Source of the DNA: Chryseobacterium salivictor
GTDB taxonomy: Bacteria; Bacteroidota; Bacteroidia; Flavobacteriales; Weeksellaceae
Assembly: GCF_004359195.1 (NCBI RefSeq)
Contig: NZ_CP037954.1
Location: 2,604,001 to 2,668,000, forward strand
Length of the DNA stretch: 64,000 bases
Reading direction: 5' to 3'
Below the pieces are notes generated by a model that saw only the letters and a program-made list of their open reading frames with translations, searched no databases and had not been told where the DNA came from. Both the position numbers and the translations under genes were made by a program. Within the stretch, counting starts at the first letter, position 1. Every line of letters begins with the position of its first letter. Shown here piece by piece: positions 33,645 to 41,700 of the stretch.

Positions 33645-34382
33645 ATGAAAAATATTTGTAAAAGCATCAGTCTTATGTTCCTCATTTTTTGTGGAATTAA
33701 ATCTCATGCGCAGGATCTCAATAAAGTAATTGCAAAAATTGAAACTCACGACGTTGAAGGTGCATTCAATTTAAAAGCAGTGGTTCAAAATCAAAGTGAA
33801 GTTTTCCGCTCACTGAATTATATCTTTCTTGCAGTTAAAAAAGACAAAGGAAAAAACATGTCTTCTTCAAAACAAGAAAATAAATTTACCCTTCTTCCGA
33901 AAGAAACAAAAGTTCTTTCGGAAATTTCTATTAATGCTAATAAAGATGACGCACTGAAAGTTTATCTTTTTATTAAAGATGAAAAAACTGCAAAAGTTAT
34001 TGCGAAAGACAGTTTGGAAATGAATTCGAAAAATTTCAAAAATGCAGTCTCTTATGAGAAAACAACAAACGAAGAAAATATGATGATGACCAGTTTGGTT
34101 ATTAATGATTCTAAAACCAGAATTGGTGATGAGTTTTACCGAAAGCTATTTTCTGTATTAATGTTGAATGATATCAAATTTGGATTCAGAGTACGTATTG
34201 CAGAACTTCCTTCAACAGGAACAAATATGATGCTTCAGATTTTCGCAAATGATGAAAACATTCTCTCCTTTATGGCCCGGCCAGAAGATGATTATTTAGA
34301 TGATGCCGTACAACAGACTGTTGCAGGTCTGATAGCATATGATCACGACCGTCAGGTAAATGATAAAGGTTTTATTTATTAA
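33645..34382 (+). CDS. csgE: CsgH-CsgE fusion, curli chaperone and secretion adaptor
   Basis: 245 residues. After a signal peptide (MKNICKSISLMFLIFCGIKSHAQ) residues about 25-130 resemble the CsgC/CsgH amyloid-inhibitor fold: a beta-sandwich with SSSKQENKFTLLPKETKVLSEISI, comparable to the SSSRQ...LxPGETxxL pattern of that family. Residues about 145-240 resemble CsgE, which caps the CsgG pore and feeds it substrate (VINDSKTRIGDEFYRKLF...MLQIFANDENILSFMARPEDDYLDDAVQQTVAGLI). In enterobacteria these are separate proteins. The fusion joins a periplasmic anti-aggregation domain to the secretion adaptor. It lies 16 bases after csgB and 17 before csgF. Confidence 0.85.
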   Translation: MKNICKSISLMFLIFCGIKSHAQDLNKVIAKIETHDVEGAFNLKAVVQNQSEVFRSLNYIFLAVKKDKGKNMSSSKQENKFTLLPKETKVLSEISINANKDDALKVYLFIKDEKTAKVIAKDSLEMNSKNFKNAVSYEKTTNEENMMMTSLVINDSKTRIGDEFYRKLFSVLMLNDIKFGFRVRIAELPSTGTNMMLQIFANDENILSFMARPEDDYLDDAVQQTVAGLIAYDHDRQVNDKGFIY

Positions 34383-34399
34383 CATAAAAAATATTTCCT

Positions 34400-34795
34400 A
34401 TGAAAACACTTATTTTATATTTACTCCTGGGAACAGGTTTAGTAAGTGCACAGCAGTTTGTGTACAAGCCAGTAAATCCAGCTTTTGGTGGTGATACTTT
34501 TAATTACCAATGGCTTTTAAGTTCAGCTGCTTCCCAAAATCAATTCAAAGGTAACACTTCAGCTTTTAATTCACTGAGCTCGCTGGATAGTTTCACTGAA
34601 AGTCTCAATCGGCAGTTATTGAGTCAACTGTCTCAAAAACTCTTCGGAAATCAATTCGGAGATGGAAATTTAAAACCGGGAAATTACACTTTCGGTTCAA
34701 TGTACGTACAAGTTACACAGTCTGACAAAGGATTAATAGTAAGAATTTTAAATACATCAACAGGTGAGCAGTCAGAGATCATAATCCCGAACTAA
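34400..34795 (+). CDS. csgF: Curli assembly protein CsgF
   Basis: 131 residues with signal peptide MKTLILYLLLGTGLVSAQ. The mature N-terminus QFVYKPVNPAFGGDTFNYQWLLSSAASQNQFK matches the CsgF stretch that plugs into the CsgG channel and forms its second constriction in E. coli. The rest (about 50-131) is the outer region thought to hold CsgB at the cell surface. Spacing is 17 bases from csgE and 11 bases to csgG. Confidence 0.92.
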   Translation: MKTLILYLLLGTGLVSAQQFVYKPVNPAFGGDTFNYQWLLSSAASQNQFKGNTSAFNSLSSLDSFTESLNRQLLSQLSQKLFGNQFGDGNLKPGNYTFGSMYVQVTQSDKGLIVRILNTSTGEQSEIIIPN

Positions 34796-34806
34796 GAATT
34801 AATATC

Positions 34807-36198
34807 ATGAAAACTTTATTAACAATCAAAATTTTACTCCTGCTCTTCTTGCTAGGGGTAATGAACAGCTGTGGTACAATGATGAATCTGCCCGCCGAGG
34901 GAGATAAATCTACATTGGGAGAAATGACTCCCTATACCAAACAGCTCAAAGAATTACCTGCACCGGAAGAAAAAATTGTCATTGGAGTCTATAAATTCAA
35001 AGACCAAACCGGTCAGTACAAAATGGCAGAAAATGGCAGCAATTGGAGCACTGCTATCCCACAAGGAACCACCTCTATTTTACTGAAAGCTTTAGAGGAT
35101 TCTAAATGGTTCCGTCCCATTGAAAGAGAAAATATTGGAAATCTTTTAAATGAACGACAAATTATCAGATCTACCAGAAAAGAATATGAAGTTGCAACCG
35201 ACGGAAAAACGATTATCAGCGACCAGCTTCCACCTCTACTCTACGCCGGAATCCTTTTAGAAGGAGGAATAGTTTCCTATGATTCCAATGTAATGACGGG
35301 CGGAATAGGTGCGCGTTATTTTGGAGTCGGTGGCGGAACTCAGTACCGGCAAGATCGCGTGACAGTTTATCTGCGCGTGGTCTCGAGCATGACGGGCGAA
35401 ATACTTAAGACCATTTATACTTCCAAAAACATTCTCTCAACTACCGTCAACGGAAGCTTTTTCCGGTATATCGACACGGATAGGATTCTCGAGGCTGAAA
35501 TGGGCTTCACGCAAAACGAGCCTGTAAGTTTAGCTGTTACGCAGGCGATAGAAAAAGCCGTCTATACATTAATTTTAGAAAGTGTTGAAGATGGAACGTT
35601 TCGAATAGAAAAAGTTCATGAAAAAGAATTAAAAGATCTTCTTCAAAAATATCATGCAGAAAAAGAACAAAATACCAATCAGTTGGTGGGAAATAAGTTT
35701 TCTGATAAAGAACGGACTCGGGCATCTATATTGGTAATGGCTAACGGGGATTATATCAAAGGTGATTATACCGATGCTAAAATGAATATCGGCGGAAAAG
35801 CAGGATTCAAATATTTTTTTAACGATCATGTGAACGCTGAAGTGAGTGTCGGTTATGAAAAATTAGAAAATACAGGAATCGTTAAACATAACTTTATGTA
35901 CACCGATCTCAATCTCGAATATCTTTTGCTGCCAAAGTTTAGCTTTTCTCCTTACGCTTACGCCGGTCTTGGATCGATGTATCATGGTAAAAATTTCTTT
36001 AAATATCAATTTGGGGGCGGCCTGGAGTACTTGCTGGGAAACAATCTCGCTTTTAGACTCAATGCTCAGTATGATATGGGATTTGATGATACCTGGGATG
36101 ATTTTGTCAATGGCAAACGAAAAGATCAAGCCTTTCATATTGGTATTGGAATTAACTATTATTTTGACCAGGCCAAAAAACTCAATAAAAAAAAATAA
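34807..36198 (+). CDS. csgG: CsgG-type curli secretion channel with extra C-terminal barrel-like domain
   Basis: 463 residues. A lipoprotein signal ends near VMNSC (Cys22). Residues about 45-285 are CsgG: YKQLKELPAPEEKIVIGVYKF, SKWFRPIERENIGNLLNERQIIR, LLEGGIVSYDSN, GTQYRQDRVTVYLRVVSSMTGEIL and FFRYIDTDRILEAEMGFTQNEP. E. coli CsgG stops there, at about 277 residues. This protein adds some 180 residues with alternating hydrophobic and polar strands and aromatic ends (AGFKYFFNDHVNAEVSVGYEK, LNLEYLLLPKFSFSPYAYAGLGS, FHIGIGINYYF), which look like an eight-stranded outer-membrane barrel. CsgG works as a nonamer, so nine such domains could surround the pore. The roles of the extra domain are inference. 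Confidence 0.88.
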   Translation: MKTLLTIKILLLLFLLGVMNSCGTMMNLPAEGDKSTLGEMTPYTKQLKELPAPEEKIVIGVYKFKDQTGQYKMAENGSNWSTAIPQGTTSILLKALEDSKWFRPIERENIGNLLNERQIIRSTRKEYEVATDGKTIISDQLPPLLYAGILLEGGIVSYDSNVMTGGIGARYFGVGGGTQYRQDRVTVYLRVVSSMTGEILKTIYTSKNILSTTVNGSFFRYIDTDRILEAEMGFTQNEPVSLAVTQAIEKAVYTLILESVEDGTFRIEKVHEKELKDLLQKYHAEKEQNTNQLVGNKFSDKERTRASILVMANGDYIKGDYTDAKMNIGGKAGFKYFFNDHVNAEVSVGYEKLENTGIVKHNFMYTDLNLEYLLLPKFSFSPYAYAGLGSMYHGKNFFKYQFGGGLEYLLGNNLAFRLNAQYDMGFDDTWDDFVNGKRKDQAFHIGIGINYYFDQAKKLNKKK

Positions 36199-36202
36199 AA
36201 CC

Positions 36203-37714
36203 ATGAAAACGCTATTATATTCTTTATTAGGATCTTTACTGTTTCTTTTCTGCATTTCGTGTAGAGAAGAATTGGTAGGGAAAGTAACAACAGGCACGAT
36301 TACGGGAAAAGTCGTTAAAAAAGGAAACAATGCTCCGCTGTCTAATGTGAAAATATATACGTCTCCGACTACTCAAACTGTTTTTACTAAAACAGACGGC
36401 ACATTTATATTAGACAATGTCCCGCTAGGAGATTATTCTTTAAAAGCAGAACTCACCGGTTATTTATCTACATTTCAAGGAGTGAATGTGAAAACACAAG
36501 ATGGGATAAGTGTTGTTTTTGAAATGTCAGATGATAATTCTTTAAACTCACCCCCTTCAGTCCCAATTTTATTAACTCCAGTGGATCAGTCAGTGGATCA
36601 ACCTACTTCGGTAAACCTTACCTGGAGCAGCACTGATCCTGATGCTGGAGATTCCTTAAAATTAAAATTTAAAATTATCGTAAAAAACAGTTTAAACAAT
36701 ATTGTCTTCGAGAAAGATAATATTAAAACTAAAAATTATGTTCTAGATAATTTAATTTTTGGAGTCACTTATTTCTGGCAAGTCGTAGCGGATGATACAG
36801 TGAATACTCCTGTTTATAGTGCAATTCAGCAATTTAAAGTTTCAGATACTCCTAACAACAGATTTCATTACGTCAAAAAAGCAGGTTCTAATTATTATAT
36901 AGTTTCCAGCAATGAAGCTGGTCAGAATTTTCAGTTTACGCCAAATTCTGTGAACAGCTGGAGGCCTAAGTTGAATAATGATGCTGGCTTAGTTGCATTC
37001 CTGCGAACTGTTGCAGGAACCACTCAAATTTTTACCGCCAAAAAAGATGGTTCTAATTTGAAACAGGTAACTACCACTCAACCGGTATTAGGATATAATT
37101 ACGAAGATTTAGATTTCAGTTGGAGTACGAATGGAAGCGAACTGTTGTACCCTAGTTTTAATAAACTGTATAAAATAAATAAAGACGGAAGTGGATTAAC
37201 TTTAGTTTACACCACAACTGACGGAAATTTTATTACCGAATGCGACTGGAGCAATGACGGATCAAAAATAGCTTTAAAGACAAATGATGTTAATGGCTAC
37301 AATGCCAAAATTTTCATTATCGATTCTTTGGGAAATATTCTGCAGACCATTCTAACCGGACAGACAGGTGCTGCTGGGGGATTAAATTTTTCTATTGCCG
37401 GTGATAAAATTATTTTTACAAGAGATATCTCTGGATACGAAAATCTAAATCACAGACAATTGGATTCACATATTTTCCTTTATAATCTAACCACAAATGT
37501 TTCTACGGACCTTTCTCTTTTAAGTGAAAAACCTCTTGGCTCAAATGATTTAGATCCTAGATTTTCACCTAATGATGCTGAAATTATTTTTATGAACACT
37601 TCCAATGATGGGATTTCTGAGAAAAGCATCTACAAAATACCACTCAATACACTGAATAATACATCGTCCCGAACATTATTATTCAGCGCTGCAGAAATGC
37701 CTGATTGGGAATAA
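36203..37714 (+). CDS. Large lipoprotein at the end of the curli operon (carboxypeptidase-regulatory-like, FN3-like and beta-propeller domains)
   Basis: 503 residues. MKTLLYSLLGSLLFLFCISC gives lipid Cys20. Residues about 30-110 form a carboxypeptidase-regulatory-like domain (GTITGKVVKKGNNAPLSNVKI... FTKTDGTFILDNVPLGDYSLKAE). Residues about 118-212 look like a fibronectin/Ig-like domain (SVNLTWSSTDPDAGD, GVTYFWQVVADD). The rest is a TolB/WD40-like beta-propeller with repeated W/S-x-D/N-G-S blades (FSWSTNGSELLYPS, CDWSNDGSKIALKT, RFSPNDAEIIFM). It starts 4 bases after csgG, so it belongs to the operon; no enterobacterial counterpart exists. A role in anchoring or organising the fibre at the surface is a guess. 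Confidence 0.75.
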   Translation: MKTLLYSLLGSLLFLFCISCREELVGKVTTGTITGKVVKKGNNAPLSNVKIYTSPTTQTVFTKTDGTFILDNVPLGDYSLKAELTGYLSTFQGVNVKTQDGISVVFEMSDDNSLNSPPSVPILLTPVDQSVDQPTSVNLTWSSTDPDAGDSLKLKFKIIVKNSLNNIVFEKDNIKTKNYVLDNLIFGVTYFWQVVADDTVNTPVYSAIQQFKVSDTPNNRFHYVKKAGSNYYIVSSNEAGQNFQFTPNSVNSWRPKLNNDAGLVAFLRTVAGTTQIFTAKKDGSNLKQVTTTQPVLGYNYEDLDFSWSTNGSELLYPSFNKLYKINKDGSGLTLVYTTTDGNFITECDWSNDGSKIALKTNDVNGYNAKIFIIDSLGNILQTILTGQTGAAGGLNFSIAGDKIIFTRDISGYENLNHRQLDSHIFLYNLTTNVSTDLSLLSEKPLGSNDLDPRFSPNDAEIIFMNTSNDGISEKSIYKIPLNTLNNTSSRTLLFSAAEMPDWE

Positions 37715-37759
37715 GATTTTAAAAGGAATTCATGTACTCATCCTTAATTTTTTAAAGTA

Positions 37760-37786
37760 AAAAGCAGATCAATATGATCTGCTTTT
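37760..37786. terminator. Bidirectional terminator between the curli operon and its neighbour
   Basis: AAAAGCAGATCA (37760-37771) and TGATCTGCTTTT (37775-37786) form a perfect 12-bp stem with a 3-base loop and T/A tracts on both sides, placed between converging genes. Confidence 0.88.
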
Positions 37787-37805
37787 TCTATTCTAATATT
37801 TGAAG

Positions 37806-38465
37806 TTAAAAGACAACCAATTTATTTTCTAAGGCAAATTTCATTAATTTAGAAGAACTGTTGAGGTTGAACTTGAGCATCATATTTCTTCGGTGGGACT
37901 CTACGGTATGGGCGCTGATGAATAGTTTTTCTGCAATTTCTTTAGAGCGCAGCCCTTCACAGATTAAGATCAGAACATCTTTTTCTCTGGCAGTAAGTTC
38001 TTCGGCTAAGTTGTGTTTTTTTTCGTCTTCTTCATCAATATTGCAGATAAAATTTAAGAGCGCGCTTTTTGCATCATCACTCACGAAAATTTTTCCGTCA
38101 ATCACCTGAGTGATTCCTTCCAGAAATTCGGTACTGCTTGTGTCGCGACCAAAATAACATTTTATCCCTTTGTCAAAAAACTTTTTAATAGATCGAACTT
38201 CGGCACTGGCAGAATGAATTATTATTTTAAGCGATGGATTTAAATGAAGAAAGTTCTCGATACTTTCATTAACATCTGTAAGGCTTAATCCTAAAGTATT
38301 GATAATTAAAATGCTGTCTTTTTCAAGGATTTGATCCTCGAGATGATCGAAATCCATTACTCCTTCAAAATTATATTTTTTTGTGATACCGTATTCGTCT
38401 AGAAAACAACGGGTACGTTCTAAATACAATCTTTGCAGATCGTATACAATTATTTTATTTTTCAT
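37806..38465 (-). CDS. LuxR-type regulator with degenerate receiver domain (CsgD-like candidate)
   Basis: 219 residues. The C-terminal LuxR helix-turn-helix is intact (LTAREKDVLILICEGLRSKEIAEKLFISAHTVESHRRNM, about 152-191). The N-terminal part has receiver-like length and fold, but the key residues are altered: only Asp9 remains of the acidic pair, the phosphorylation site is replaced (ILIINTLGLS, Ile55/Asn56), and the conserved Lys region reads CYFGRDTS. It is therefore unlikely to be phosphorylated in the usual way. E. coli CsgD, the curli master activator, is likewise a LuxR protein with an atypical receiver. Its place beside the curli operon makes a similar role likely, but this is inference. 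No partner kinase is adjacent. Confidence 0.85.
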   Translation of the reverse strand: MKNKIIVYDLQRLYLERTRCFLDEYGITKKYNFEGVMDFDHLEDQILEKDSILIINTLGLSLTDVNESIENFLHLNPSLKIIIHSASAEVRSIKKFFDKGIKCYFGRDTSSTEFLEGITQVIDGKIFVSDDAKSALLNFICNIDEEDEKKHNLAEELTAREKDVLILICEGLRSKEIAEKLFISAHTVESHRRNMMLKFNLNSSSKLMKFALENKLVVF

Positions 38466-38704
38466 GATATTTGTGTTTACACGAAATTAACACTAATTTT
38501 AATTAAAACCAAATAATTGCAGCATAATAGATTGTTATCAATAATCTAATACTGTTATGATTTGAAAAAAAACATACAAAAGCCTAATATGCCATCAAAT
38601 ATTAATTTTCAATTATCGTGAAAAACAGGATCATTATAACAGAGCTTCTGTTTCTTCTTCATTTTAGTTAATAATATTCTTCAGTTAAATAGGTGAAAAT
38701 ATAT

Positions 38705-41700
38705 CTAATTGAGAAAAATCTGATATTTCTGAGTTTCATTAAATACTTCGAGTAATTCTCCATTAACCTGAATCATGGTTTGCATACTCATAAGTTCAAT
38801 TTGACTTTCGTCCTCCGGATTTTTAATAAAAAAATTAAGTTTTTGCTCACCTTTATGTTCATCAAACTGATTTCTGAAAAATTCGATATCTTCTTTCCGT
38901 AAATCATTGATATCAACTACAACGGTCATTTTCTTTGCAAACTTTTCAAATGCTTCTTTAAGGTCAATAACCTCTGAGACATTCACGAAAACCCGCCCGT
39001 CATTGGCTTGTGAAAATTTAATTTTAAAAATAATAAACCTCTGGACATCGATTTTGTCTCTGAATTTCATGTAATCCCTGTCTCCTAAACGGAAAGAATA
39101 ACTTCCGCTGTAATCTTCCAGCAAAAGAAAAGCAACTTTTTCACCACTATTTCTCCCATCCCGAATACTGTATTCGGTTATCAAACCGGCAACCATATAC
39201 TCGGGTGTATTGTTTTTCAGGGCTTGTTTTTCCTTCCAGTTTAATTTATCATTATTAAATAAATCCGGCTGATTGGCAAAAACGGTGTTCTTAAAATTTT
39301 CAATTTCATCTAAATTTAAAAAATTAAAATTCCCCCGCGGCTCTACTATTTTGGTAGGTTCTTCAATTAAGGCGTCCTCTTCACCATCTAATATTTCAGC
39401 AGAAAGATCTACCAAATCGTCGTCTGAATCGTCAATCTCCGAAACTTCAACCGGTAAGATTACTTTTTCGAGTTCCAACGTTTCATCTTTTTTACCTTCT
39501 AAAATTTCTTTCTTACTCAAAGCTCCCTGCAAAAATTGAAACTGATATTTGTATTCATCCAGAGGATGCGCAGAAAGATAGAATCCGATAATTTCTTTTT
39601 CTTTGTTAAGTTTATGCATATTTTGCCATTCCGGTGCAGGGTTTATTTTGGGCTGCTCGATTTTTACTTCGTCGGCAAAGTCGGCAAAGAGGGAATTCTC
39701 GATCTCATTTTTACTGTCCTGAAAACTGTAACCATACCGTAATAACCTTTCTATATTGGTTTTCCCAGAAGTATCGATGTCGAAATACTGTGCACGGTGA
39801 TAGCGGTCGACTTCATCAAAAGCACCGGCAATTACCAAACTTTCCGCGACTCTTTTATTCATTTGTGAAGAAGGGATTTTTTCAAAGAAATCATAGATAT
39901 TCTTATACCGTTCCTCTTTTCTCGCTGCAACAATTGCTTCACTCGGGCCTTCGCCAATTCCCTTAATAGCTCCCAGTCCAAACCGGATCTGGCCTTTTTC
40001 ATTCACCGCAAAAGCGTATTGAGATTCATTTACATCAGGACCCAAAACATCAACACCAATACTTTTACAATCCTCCATAAATAAAGTAATTTGTTTGGTA
40101 TTATTAATATTATTCGACATCACACTTGCCATGTATTCTGCCGGATAATTGGCTTTCAAATAAGCGGTTTGGTAAGCAATTAAAGCATAACAGGTAGAGT
40201 GGGATTTGTTGAACGCATATTCTGCAAAGGCTTCCCAGTCTTTCCAGATTTTATTGAGTTTGGTTTCATCAAGGTTATTGACTTTTCCACCTTCCAGAAA
40301 TTTCGGGTACATTTTATCCAGAACATCTCTTTGTTTTTTACCCATCGCTTTACGCAAAGTATCGGCTTCACCTTTGGTAAAATTGGCCAGTTTCTGAGAA
40401 AGCAACATTACCTGTTCCTGATAAACCGTAATTCCGTAGGTTTCTTCCAGATATTCTTTGGTTTCTTCTAAATCGTAAACGGTTTCTTCTACGCCATTTT
40501 TCCTATTAATAAATGTTGGGATATATTTAATTGGACCTGGCCGATACAAAGCATTCATGGCAATTAAATCCGCAAATTCCGTCGGTTTCAGTTCCCGCAT
40601 ATATTTTTGCATTCCCGGACTTTCATACTGGAAAATCCCAACCGTTCTTCCCTCTTTAAATAACTGATACGTTTTCGCATCGTCCAAAGGAATGGCATCC
40701 GGATCAATATCAATCCCGTGTTTTTCTTTAATGAGTTTAATGGCGTGTTTAATGATAGTTAAAGTCCGCAGACCCAAAAAGTCCATTTTCAGCAAACCGG
40801 CACTTTCCGCCACCGAGTTATCGAACTGCGAAACCAAAATATCTGCATCTTTTGCCGCAATCGTAATCGGCACCAAATTCGTAATATCTTCCGGCGTAAT
40901 AATCACTCCACAGGCATGGATTCCGGTATTTCGAATACAGCCTTCCATTTTCTGAGCGGCAGAAAGAACTTCATAGCGTTCATCTTTTGGATTGGCCAAA
41001 ATATCTTTCATTTCCTGCGCCAAAACTTTATCTTCAGGAGCGAGTTTTTCAAATTTGGCAAATGCCTTTGCAATATTCATTCCCGGTGATGGCGGGATTA
41101 ATTTCGCAATATTATTGGTCTCGAAAATCGGAAGATCTAAAACCCTCCCCGCATCTTTTATCGCAGATTTCCCACCCAAAACCGAATAAGTGATAATTTG
41201 TGCAACATTACTTTTACCATATTTATCAACCACCCATTTGATGATTTTATCACGTCCTTCATCATCAAAATCAATATCGATATCGGGCATCGAAACCCTT
41301 TCAGGATTAAGAAAACGCTCAAATAGCAAATCATATTTTATAGGATCAACATTGGTGATTCCGGTACAATATGCAACCGCAGAACCTGCCGCAGAACCAC
41401 GACCAGGCCCCACCCAAACGCCCATTTTCCGGGCTTCATTACAGAAATCCTGCACAATCAAAAAATATCCCGGATAACCGGTTTTCGCAATAACTTCTAA
41501 TTCAAAATCCAGCCTTTCTCTTATTTCATCGGTGATTTCGTCATATCTTTTCTCGGCACCTTCGTAGGTTAAATGTCTTAAATAGGCATTTTCTCCTCTT
41601 TTGCCGCCGTCAACCTTATCTTCGTCACTTAGAAATATTTCAGGAATATCAAATTCCGGTAGCAATACATCTCGCTTTAGAGTATAAGGTTCAAATTTGC

